A stretch of DNA of 51,157 bases from JACQNR01 sp049515175 (GTDB taxonomy: Bacteria; Acidobacteriota; Terriglobia; UBA7540), in contig JBEKUI010000004.1 in assembly GCA_049515175.1 (NCBI GenBank), positions 1 through 51,157 on the forward strand, given 5' to 3'. The notes beneath the pieces are model-generated. The model worked only from the letters and a program-made list of their open reading frames with translations, searched no databases and was not told the origin of the DNA. The first letter of the stretch is position 1; the number at the start of each line of letters is the position of its first letter. This document shows positions 1 to 7,549 of this stretch, one piece after another. The position numbers and the translations under genes were made by a program.

Positions 1-103
1 GAACAGAAAAGTGTTACCCGTTTTCTTCGAACAATTCGCTCGTAATTAGACTGCCCCCACACCCCCTGGTAGCAGCAAATCACATCTCACAGCCTCAAGC
101 TGT

Positions 104-139
104 GCCAGTCAGGTCGCGGCTAGCCGCGACCTGACTGGC
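104..139. repeat. 36-bp perfect palindrome
   Basis: Each half is GCCAGTCAGGTCGCGGCT followed directly by its exact reverse complement, with no unpaired centre. No T-tract follows, so an intrinsic terminator is unlikely. It lies about 165 bp upstream of the promoter of the small KGG-like gene, in the end of the integrated element. Possible roles are a dimeric protein-binding site, a replication or transfer site, or a cruciform. The sequence does not decide between them. Confidence 0.9.
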
Positions 140-302
140 CCCGAAGGAGCCGAAAACTCACTCTGAAGCTGGTACAAAAACCCCGACCCGCTCAGCTCTC
201 GGTTCTTATAAGTATGTCAGCAGGCGGGCCGGAATGTGGGCCGCTTTTCCGGGATCAGCCTAGCCGACCAATGGCACTGCCATTCTACACGAAACGGTTC
301 GG

Positions 303-332
303 TTGACAAACCCCTAGCGGTAGGGGTACAAT
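303..332 (+). promoter_or_regulatory. sigma-70 promoter with operator dyad in its spacer
   Basis: A consensus -35 TTGACA (303-308) and a -10 TACAAT (327-332) are separated by 18 bp. The spacer is almost entirely a dyad, ACCCCTA-GCGG-TAGGGGT (310-327), with 7-bp perfect arms. A repressor bound there would block RNA polymerase, so the promoter of the small gene and recombinase is probably tightly controlled. The start codon at 340 is very close to the predicted start of transcription, so the transcript would have almost no leader. Confidence 0.7.
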
Positions 333-339
333 ACGCAGC

Positions 340-504
340 ATGAAAAAGCGTTCGAGTGAAACCCACAAAGCCGCTCAGCTTCTCGGGAAGCGCGGCGGTA
401 TGGCCACTCTGAAGAAGTACGGCCCGAAGAGACTCAGGGAGTGGGGCAAGCTCGGGGCTGAATTTGGGAAACTCGGGGGAAGGCCGCCGAAAAAAGGAAG
501 GTGA
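340..504 (+). CDS. Small basic KGG-like protein upstream of integrase
   Basis: This is a 54-residue, strongly basic protein. It contains repeated Gly-Gly/Lys-Gly units (LGKRGGMATLKKYG, then WGKLG and FGKLGGRPPKK), which resemble the KGG repeats of stress-induced proteins. It is too short to appear in most ORF listings. It follows a consensus promoter and ends 3 nt before the recombinase start, so the two are probably cotranscribed and translationally coupled. Small basic proteins in this position next to integrases are often excisionases or DNA-binding accessory factors. No helix-turn-helix is evident, so that role is inference from position only. Confidence 0.6.
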   Translation: MKKRSSETHKAAQLLGKRGGMATLKKYGPKRLREWGKLGAEFGKLGGRPPKKGR

Positions 505-507
505 GTC

Positions 508-1619
508 ATGGTTTATAAGCCCAAGGGTCGTCGGTTCTACAAGGTTAAATTCAAGTTTCAAGGCCAGACTATTCATCGGTCCACACAAGCCACCAATGCT
601 AAGACAGCACACTCAATTGAAGAGCAAATCCAAGCAGAGTTGGTCCGAGGTAACTGGGGAATCTTCGAGAAGAAGTCCGCGCCAACACTGGCAGACTTCC
701 TGAAGCATGACTTCTTGCCGTACACAGAAAGCAAATTTCAGACTACACCTAAGACACTCGCCTATTACCGTGACGGGGTAAAGCGGCTGACGAAGTCTGA
801 GCTGGGAAGTCTGCGTCTAGACCAAATCACCGACCAACACGCCAGGCAATTCGAGGCTGGCAGTTCAAAGTTGAAACCTATCACCATCAACTGTGGTTTG
901 CGGACTTTGAGGCGATCCCTCTACCCTGCCTGTGACTGGGGAAAGCTTGATAGGAAGCCGAAGATCACTCTGGCAAAGGGCGAGCGGCAGAGGGACCGCG
1001 TGTTAACCGATGCTGAGGCGGAGAGGTATTTAGCGGCTTGCCCCCAGCCATGGAGGGACGTAGCGACTCTCATGCTTGGCACCGGAATCCGGCCCGGCGA
1101 AGGCTACGCGCTTCGATGGGAGCACGTCTACTTGAATGGGGACGGCGGGATGATTCAGATCGTGAAAGGCAAGAGCAAGGCAGCGCGGCGCATCCTGCCT
1201 ATGGTCCCAGCAGTTTTTGAAGCTCTCAAGGCACACCGCTCAAGGTCGTCCGTCTGAGGGCTGGGTATTCCCTACAGGCTCAGCCTCCCGGCCATATTGA
1301 GGAGTCGAGTGCAAAGCAGTGGCACGCAAAAGCTCTGAAGGCCCTTGAGGAGGGCCGCAAGGAAAAGCCGACTGAGGTCCCAGAGATCAAGCCCTTCGAG
1401 CCTTACTGCCTTCGCCACACGGCTCTAACTAATCTCGCCTCGGCGGGCTGTGATGCATTCACGCTGGCGCGAATCGCCGGGCACAGTTCAATTACAATCA
1501 CTCAAAGATATTGCCATCCACAAGCGGACGCTATCGAGAGGGCCTTCAAGAAAATGGGCGGGAGTCAAAAGGTGGTCACCGATGGTGGTCACCCTGAAAC
1601 AGCACCTACCTCTCGGTAG
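508..1619 (+). pseudogene. Tyrosine recombinase/integrase, two frameshifts
   Basis: The first frame (508-1257) encodes an N-terminal Arm-like and SAM-like core-binding region, then the first catalytic Arg in GTGIRPGEGYALRWEHV. It stops at a TGA. The family sequence continues in the next frame from about 1247 (RPSEGWVFPTGSASR). It then moves to the third frame from about 1295, giving GHIEESSAKQWHAKALKAL and the C-terminal catalytic box (LRHTALTNLASAGC, ARIAGHSSITITQRYCHP, with His-x-x-Arg-like, His and Tyr), ending at TAG 1617-1619. Two shifts, each moving the frame by +1, mean that no intact protein is made unless they are sequencing errors. The gene points at the 3' end of the tRNA-Lys 40 bp away, the normal arrangement for a tRNA-targeting integrase. 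Confidence 0.85.
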
Positions 1620-1630
1620 GTTTTCGTCGC
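1604..1630 (+). terminator. Possible terminator after integrase
   Basis: The stem ACCTACC (1604-1610), loop TCTC and GGTAGGT (1615-1621) are followed by a short T run (1621-1624). The hairpin overlaps the integrase stop codon. The stem is short and the T-tract is only four bases, so it is a weak candidate. Confidence 0.35.
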
Positions 1631-1658
1631 GTCTAAGCGAAATGTTGGTAAGGAGTTA

Positions 1659-1734
1659 TGGTGAGCCGTGAGGGAATCGAACCCCCAACCTACTGATTAA
1701 GAGTCAGTTGCTCTACCAATTGAGCTAACGGCCC
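1659..1734 (-). tRNA. tRNA-Lys (anticodon CTT)
   Basis: On the minus strand the gene begins GGGCCGT, pairing with ACGGCTC of the acceptor stem. A T-loop GGTTCGATTCC is visible. The anticodon stem ACTGA/TCAGT encloses the loop CTCTTAA, giving anticodon CTT (Lys). The 3' CCA is encoded (complement of 1659-1661). Its 3' end faces the broken recombinase, so it is the probable attachment site of the element to the left. No second copy of the tRNA 3' end lies within 1-1600, so the other junction should lie outside the window. Confidence 0.95.
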
Positions 1735-2086
1735 ATCGGTGACCTGCCCTTCGAGCCTTGCCTCCCGAGCACTGCCCACGGCGCGCAGCACATTGCACAG
1801 ACGCCCGAACGGCGCCCGCTCGAAGAGGGACGTCCACACAGGCTAAACGCAGGTCAACCCGATGAGTTTATCACGAACTTCTGCCAGAGTTCCAAGATTT
1901 CCCGCCCCGCTGCGATCGTCCGAGCACCGAGACAACGCCCGAACTCGCCATCTCATCGCCTTGCACGCCCGGCGGGATTTCTCCGGCCACCCAAGTATCA
2001 TTGCGTCATCCCTAATCCATATCGTTGAGGATGCCAGGCTGTGGTATGTTCTCCCGACACAGCGCTCCATCGAGGAGGTCGTCCTC
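1735..2086. other. Intergenic stretch, no gene seen
   Basis: This lies between the tRNA-Lys 5' end and the truncated glycosidase gene. An open frame runs through part of it in phase with the glycosidase, but it has no signal peptide or family similarity before the ATG at 2087. A Shine-Dalgarno sequence GAGGAGG at 2072-2078 belongs to that ATG. No convincing promoter or RNA structure was found. Confidence 0.5.
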
Positions 2087-2965
2087 ATGCGAAAACGCTG
2101 GCAGCTTATTGTCATACTTCTCGTCATAGCAGCGTGGCTGGGTATCGCTCGAGGCGGTGAGATCCCGCGCCAAGTCCCGGCGCGGCGCTCGACGCAACTT
2201 ACCGACGGCTTCGGAATGAATCAATCCCTACCGCGCGAACCGCACCTACCGTGGTCGCAGCGCTGGTGGACGCGACTGTTCGATAGCGGGGTCAAATGGG
2301 TCCGCCTCGGGCAATATGAGAACTCCTCCGACATGATGAGCTGGGATTGGGTCGAGCAGACGCCGGGCCACTTCGCCACCATGCCGGAGCTCGACGAAGC
2401 GGTTCGGTCGCTGACGGAGAACGGTGTGGCGATTGAAATCGAACTCCAGTACTCCAACCCCCTCTTTCAGGGAGAGCCTGCCGCGCGGCCGCGGCGCGTC
2501 ATCCTGCCACCGGCGGGGATCGGGCAGGACGACGAGCCGGTCAATCCTATCTTCCTTCCCCCGCAGACGGAGGAGCAGATCGAGGCGGTCCTTCGCTATG
2601 TTCGCTTCATGGTGAATCACTTCAAGGGACAGGTGAAGCACTGGGAACTGTGGAATGAGCCGAACATTGGCTACTGGCGGCCGCAAACCAGGACGAAAGA
2701 GGAATTGACCGCCAAGGCGCGCGGTTACGGGAAAGTGCTCTGCCGCTTCGCCGATGCGGTGCACCAGACGGACCCCACCGCAAAGGTTATTTCCGCGGGA
2801 TTGGCCGGCCCCGATCTGCTTTTCGCGCGCACGGCGCTCGCCGCATGCCCGGAGAAGATCGATATCATCGCCTAACACACCTATCCCGGTTTCGGCTCGA
2901 ATCACATGCCGGAAGAGGCGGACACGATCTGGTCGAATCCCGCCTGGGTCGAGCCGGCGCGCTAG
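2087..2965 (+). pseudogene. Secreted TIM-barrel glycoside hydrolase, truncated
   Basis: The start at 2087 is chosen because a GAGGAGG ribosome-binding site precedes it and a signal peptide follows (LIVILLVIAAWLG). The product resembles TIM-barrel glycosidases of the GH5/GH39 type. Residues 186-193 contain HWELWNEPN, where Glu191 would be the acid/base catalyst. Translation stops at TAA 2873-2875 after 262 residues. The family sequence plainly continues in the same frame (HTYPGFGSNHMPEE) to a second stop at 2963-2965, so the TAA looks like a nonsense change in a Tyr codon. The second half of the barrel, including the catalytic nucleophile, is missing. A working enzyme is unlikely. The next gene begins 89 bp downstream and is also an exported carbohydrate-related protein. 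Confidence 0.75.
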
Positions 2966-3054
2966 CCCGTTGACCGGCAATCCGTGGCGCCTTATGGTGT
3001 GACCGCACACCAAGAGCGGAGGATGTAAGCGGCATTGGCTGCGAGGAGGAAACC

Positions 3055-6000
3055 GTGAAAGTGCCAAGACAAATCTTCGTGCTCCTGTTCATCGTGGCAG
3101 GCTCGGTAGCAGCGCCAGCGGGCCAGTTGGACATCGCGCCGTTTGCACGCCGTTGTTGCGTTGCCGATAAGCACACCCTCCAGATCGCGGTCGATTACGA
3201 GGCGGCGCAGCGGTCGAGCCCCGACGCCGAGAAGGCGGCGGACGGGCGCTTCATCTACGGACTCCAGTGGGCAGAGGAGCGTGACATCAAGGAAGTGGTC
3301 GTCCGCGCGCGCGGCGCGAACCCAACGCCCGAGGCCGCCGTCGAGTACTGGTTCCTCAACTGGCCGTATCCGCCCCCGCAAATGCCCACCATCGAAGACC
3401 CGGTCGATGATCCCTGGCAAGGGAAATGGCTCAAGGCGGCCGCGAAGGTCGCCTGCCAGGGTAACGAGTGTCATTACACGTTCCAACCGCTCAAGGTCGC
3501 CGAGAATCCCAACGCCGGCAATCTGCCCAACCTCGACTATCGCCGCACGCTGAAGTTGCGCCTGGCGTTTCCTTTGGCGCCGTCGTTGGAGCGCGTCGCG
3601 GTTTTCAGTGGATCGGCAGAGAAGGCGACCGAGTTGCGGATTGAACTGGGAGTGGGAGAGTCGTCGCTCCATGAATGGTCCGGCCGCCTGCGCGCGTACA
3701 ACGGGAGGATTGAAAGTGTTGAGGCGTGGAACCCCGCCGCCGGTGATTCCGCCGGTCTCAATGGCTTTCAAATTCAAACAGGGGGCGCGCCCAAAGGAAT
3801 CAAGGTGAAGCTGACTGCGGCCGAGCCGTCGCTTGTCGGTTCTCACGACGTGACCATCGTGACGGTGGAAGCGGGCGAGCGGACCTTTTCGTTCGCGGTG
3901 CCGGACGTCGAGAAAGGCCCAGTGTACGTTCCGGTTTTTCACACTTACGTGACTCTCGCGGCGGACTCCCAGCCGTTTTCGCCGGCGGTGGTGAAAAAGG
4001 GTGAGCGAATTCGCGAGAAGCTGGCGACCGAACCCGAGCAGACCTACGAGCGGGCAACGGCAGAGATTCCGCCCCTCGATCCCGTCGAGCGCCAGGGAGG
4101 GCGGCTCTACTTGCCCCTCGCCGCCGATGCAAGCTGGCAAAAGTTCGCCTTCGAGTGGGGCGGGAACATCGCCATCAGCAAAGGCGGTACCAAGGCGAAG
4201 GGCGTGGAGCTGAAGCGCCTCGAATGGCCGGGCGACCGCATTAGCTGGCGGATCGGCACGGGCGTCTATCCAGATTTCCGGGTGCCCTCAAAGACATCAA
4301 AACTCTCCGTGCTCGAGGACTACCTTCCCATCGCCACGGCAACCTGGGCGCAGGATGGCGTGAACTACTCGGAGGAAGGCTTCGCGACGTTGCTCACCGG
4401 GCCGCTCGCGCCGGACGACCCCGGCCGAAGCGAGCAGACTCCCGCCGTGCTGATGCTCAAGCTCACGGCCGAGAATCCCGCCGCCCAGCCGGGTGTCGCA
4501 ACGATCTGGCTGGCGACGGATCCCTCCGAGCAGCTGGTCTTCGACAAGGGAGAGTTAGTGACGGTGGATCGCCAGTTGGTGCGCGCCCGGCTGCATCTGC
4601 CGGAGAGCGCCCGCGTTGCCTTGACCGGAGTTCCGGAAGGGGTCGAAAGCCTGATTGGGGTGAAGATCACGGTGCCTCTGGGCTCCAAAGAGCGCCGCGA
4701 CCTTCTGATCTCGATTCCCTTCATCCCCCGCTTGACCGACGCGGAGCGGCAGCGCCTGGCGGAACTGGATTACCCCGCCGAACGCGCCCGCGTGGAGAAA
4801 TACTGGCGCGAGGTGACGGCGCCCGGCGTGCCCTTTGACATTCCGGAGAGACGCTTCGTGAGCTTTGCCCGTGGCCTTTCGGCGCGCATCCGCATCAGCG
4901 CCACCAAAGATCCCAAGTGCGGCCTCTACATGGTGCCGGCAGCCAGTTACAACTATCAGGTGTACGACAACGAGGCGGTGTTCCAATGCCTGCTGCTCGA
5001 TGTGTTGGGCTATCCCGACCTCGCCACCGAATACTTCGATTCCATCGTCCGCCTGCAAGGATCGAAACCGTTTGATGGGACTTTTACGGGCGACCAGCGC
5101 GCGGTGTACCACGGCGCGCGCGTGGACGAAACCTATGATTACACGGCAGCACAGTACAACCTCGACCACGGCACGGTGCTTTGGGGGCTTGGGGAACATT
5201 ACTTCTACACGCGCGACCGGGAATGGCTGCGACGCACCTTGCCCAGCATGGTACGCGCCGCCGACTGGATCATCGAGCAACGCAAGCTCACCCAAGTCCG
5301 CGACGGCGATGCCAAAGTCCCGGAGTACGGACTCCTCCCGGCGGGGCACTTGGAGGACAATCACGACTGGGGGCACTGGTTTTCCGTGAACGCCTTCGCC
5401 GCGGCCGGCATGAGGCGGCTCGCGCAGGCGATGGCGGATGTAGGCGCGCCGGAAGCGCCCCGCTACGCGCAGGAGGCCGAACGCTACGTCCAGGACCTCC
5501 GCAAGGCGGTCACGCGTGCCGCGCAGCTTGCGCCGGTGATTCGGCTGCGGGACAACACTTACGTTCCTTACGTGCCGACTCGCCCCTATCAGCGCATTCG
5601 GCTCTTCGGGCCGATCCGCGTCGCCTATTACTCCCGTTACCCCCAGAAGGTTCTGCCGACGTACCGCCTTTCCGCCACCCGGGAAGTCCTCTACGGGCCC
5701 ATGATCCTGTTGGCGATGGAAATCTTTGGACACGACGAACCCTTCGCGGACTGGGTCCTCGACGACTGGGAGGACAACGCGACAATGTCCACTTCCCTCG
5801 GCCTGCATGTGCACGGCTGGGTGGATGACAAGTATTGGTTCAGTCGCGGTGGAATGGTCTTCCAGGCGAACTTGCAGAATCCCATCCTCACTTACCTGCG
5901 GCGTAACGAGGTCCCGGCGGCGATTCGAAACCTCTACAACGATTTCGTCTCCTGCTACTACCCGGACGTGAATGTTTTCACCGAAGAGTACCGGCAGTGG

Positions 6001-6405
6001 CGGTCGCCCAGCGGGCCGTTCTACAAGGTTCCCGACGAGGCGAAGTTCGTGAACCGCCTGCGCGATTCCCTTATCCGCGAAGAAGGCGATACACTCTGGC
6101 TGGCCGCCGGCGCTCCGCGGCGCTGGTTCGCGCCGGGAGAAAAGATTGAAATGCACGCCGCTCCGACTTACTTTGGCCCGGTGAGCTACCGGACGCAGGC
6201 AAGCCCCTCCGGCGTCGAAGCCGAGGTGGAGTTGCCCAAGCGCAATCTCGCGCGCACCGTCTGGCTGGTAATTCGGGCCCCGGATGGAAAACAACTACGC
6301 GCAGTGGAAATCGACGGCAGAGCGTGGAAAGATTTTGATGCAACCGGTGAGCGCATCCGCTTGCCCGTCGAGCAGCCGACGGTCAAGATCTCTGTGCATT
6401 TCTAA
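3055..6405 (+). CDS. Large exported protein, six-hairpin glycosidase-like
   Basis: This 1116-residue protein starts at GTG 3055 behind GAGGAGG (3043-3049) and has an N-terminal signal peptide (IFVLLFIVAGSVAAPAG). The first 550 residues look like beta-sandwich domains. Residues of about 600-960 are helical and rich in aromatic and acidic residues, for example DETYDYTAAQYNLDHG near residue 694 and HLEDNHDWGHW near 764. This pattern is typical of (alpha/alpha)6 six-hairpin glycosidases. A short beta domain closes the C-terminus. The likely role is periplasmic or extracellular hydrolysis of a plant or microbial polysaccharide. The substrate cannot be read from the sequence, and the fold assignment is inference. 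It follows the truncated glycosidase in the same direction. Confidence 0.7.
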   Translation: MKVPRQIFVLLFIVAGSVAAPAGQLDIAPFARRCCVADKHTLQIAVDYEAAQRSSPDAEKAADGRFIYGLQWAEERDIKEVVVRARGANPTPEAAVEYWFLNWPYPPPQMPTIEDPVDDPWQGKWLKAAAKVACQGNECHYTFQPLKVAENPNAGNLPNLDYRRTLKLRLAFPLAPSLERVAVFSGSAEKATELRIELGVGESSLHEWSGRLRAYNGRIESVEAWNPAAGDSAGLNGFQIQTGGAPKGIKVKLTAAEPSLVGSHDVTIVTVEAGERTFSFAVPDVEKGPVYVPVFHTYVTLAADSQPFSPAVVKKGERIREKLATEPEQTYERATAEIPPLDPVERQGGRLYLPLAADASWQKFAFEWGGNIAISKGGTKAKGVELKRLEWPGDRISWRIGTGVYPDFRVPSKTSKLSVLEDYLPIATATWAQDGVNYSEEGFATLLTGPLAPDDPGRSEQTPAVLMLKLTAENPAAQPGVATIWLATDPSEQLVFDKGELVTVDRQLVRARLHLPESARVALTGVPEGVESLIGVKITVPLGSKERRDLLISIPFIPRLTDAERQRLAELDYPAERARVEKYWREVTAPGVPFDIPERRFVSFARGLSARIRISATKDPKCGLYMVPAASYNYQVYDNEAVFQCLLLDVLGYPDLATEYFDSIVRLQGSKPFDGTFTGDQRAVYHGARVDETYDYTAAQYNLDHGTVLWGLGEHYFYTRDREWLRRTLPSMVRAADWIIEQRKLTQVRDGDAKVPEYGLLPAGHLEDNHDWGHWFSVNAFAAAGMRRLAQAMADVGAPEAPRYAQEAERYVQDLRKAVTRAAQLAPVIRLRDNTYVPYVPTRPYQRIRLFGPIRVAYYSRYPQKVLPTYRLSATREVLYGPMILLAMEIFGHDEPFADWVLDDWEDNATMSTSLGLHVHGWVDDKYWFSRGGMVFQANLQNPILTYLRRNEVPAAIRNLYNDFVSCYYPDVNVFTEEYRQWRSPSGPFYKVPDEAKFVNRLRDSLIREEGDTLWLAAGAPRRWFAPGEKIEMHAAPTYFGPVSYRTQASPSGVEAEVELPKRNLARTVWLVIRAPDGKQLRAVEIDGRAWKDFDATGERIRLPVEQPTVKISVHF

Positions 6406-6428
6406 TCTCGCCGACACCGAGGGTCATC

Positions 6429-6578
6429 ATGAGACTTCGTGTGCCCTTTTTCTGTCTGATTGTGCAGTTCGCTCCTGGAATGCTCTGCCGGACGGCTCAA
6501 CCAGGCGACCAGGCCGACCTCGCACCCTTTGGCCGCGCCCGGAACGCCTTACCCCTAAGTTTCAACGCCGGGAATTGA
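6429..6578 (+). pseudogene. Remnant of a small secreted protein (tentative)
   Basis: A 49-residue frame begins with a hydrophobic signal-like segment (RVPFFCLIVQFAPG) and then reads QPGDQADLAPFGRARN before TGA. The frame past the stop stays protein-like for some 20 residues (DRIQPRWSRPPDIIAWPV). The start lies 24 bp after the preceding large gene. It may be the eroded 5' end of another exported protein. No family is recognised. Confidence 0.25.
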
Positions 6579-6696
6579 GACAGAATTCAGCCCCGATGGA
6601 GCCGGCCGCCCGACATTATCGCCTGGCCCGTATCCACTGGTGAGAGCGCACCGTTCGTCGAAGCGCTTGTGAATCAAAGATCGAGAGGATCAAGCC

Positions 6697-7470
6697 CTAC
6701 AAGGTTATTGTCAGCCCGCCATCCACAACCAAGTCGGCACCGGTCAGGTAGCCGCATTCGCGCGCCGCAAGAAAAAGCGCGGCGGCGGCGACTTCCTCCG
6801 GCAGCCCGGCGCGCCGCAGAGGAATGCGCCCGAACTTCACATAGTAATTTATGAAGTGTTCGGTGGTGGTCTCGTCCACACCATTCACAATCGACATCGG
6901 GGTTCGAATAAACCCCGGGCTGATCGAGTTGACGACGATATTGTGGAGCGCGAATTCGATGGCCAGGTTGCGCGTCAACTGCGCGACACCGCCCTTGGCC
7001 GCGGCATAGGCGCTGGAATTGGGCTCGGAGATGATCCGGTGGACGGAAACAATGTTGACGATGCTTCCGCCGCCCTGCCGGCGCATTTCACGCGCCGCCA
7101 CGCGCGCGGTGAGAAGGTAGGCCGTCAGGTTGACGTCCACCACCCTTCGCCACTCGTCGCGGGAAATATCCTCGACACTGCGCGGGACGTAGGTGGCCGC
7201 GTTGTTCACCAGGATATCCAGCCGTCCAAAGTGCGCCGCCGCCTGGGCGATGGTCTCCTCCGTCTTCCCGCCGTCGGCGAGATCGACCTCCCAGGAGTGT
7301 GCGTCGTGGCCGGCGGAGCGAAGGGCCGCCGCGACCTCCTTGCCACCCGGGCCGTTGCGATCGAGGATCGCCACGCGCGCGCCTTCCGCGGCGAACAGTT
7401 CCGCCGTCGCGCGCCCAATCCCGCTCGCCGCACCGGTAATCGCGGCCACTCTCCCCGCCAGTCGGTTCAT
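6697..7470 (-). CDS. Short-chain dehydrogenase/reductase (SDR)
   Basis: The 257-residue classical SDR carries the cofactor motif TGAASGIG (residues 12-19), NNAA (89-92), and the catalytic Ser142, Tyr155 and Lys159 (YAAAK). Asp37 after the second beta strand favours NAD(H) over NADP(H). The C-terminus (GYLTGADLVVDGG) is the usual end of the family. It is a cytosolic oxidoreductase. The alcohol or sugar substrate cannot be told from the sequence. It lies 79 bp downstream of formate-tetrahydrofolate ligase on the same strand and may share its transcript. Confidence 0.9.
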   Translation of the reverse strand: MNRLAGRVAAITGAASGIGRATAELFAAEGARVAILDRNGPGGKEVAAALRSAGHDAHSWEVDLADGGKTEETIAQAAAHFGRLDILVNNAATYVPRSVEDISRDEWRRVVDVNLTAYLLTARVAAREMRRQGGGSIVNIVSVHRIISEPNSSAYAAAKGGVAQLTRNLAIEFALHNIVVNSISPGFIRTPMSIVNGVDETTTEHFINYYVKFGRIPLRRAGLPEEVAAAALFLAARECGYLTGADLVVDGGLTITL

Positions 7471-7549
7471 TTCCGATTGTCTCCTTCCCTGCCCTCACCG
7501 CGCCGAGTGTACCACTAATCAAAAGGCCGGCCGGGGCCACGGCACGATC

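Noticed and set aside
217..612. A 131-codon minus-strand frame at the left end
   Set aside because: It is antisense to the small KGG-like gene and the integrase start, which have a promoter and family similarity on the plus strand.
4555..6294. A 579-codon open frame on the minus strand
   Set aside because: It is antisense to the 1116-residue exported protein. The long frame follows from GC-rich codon use; its translation is Arg/Val/His-rich without any family motif.
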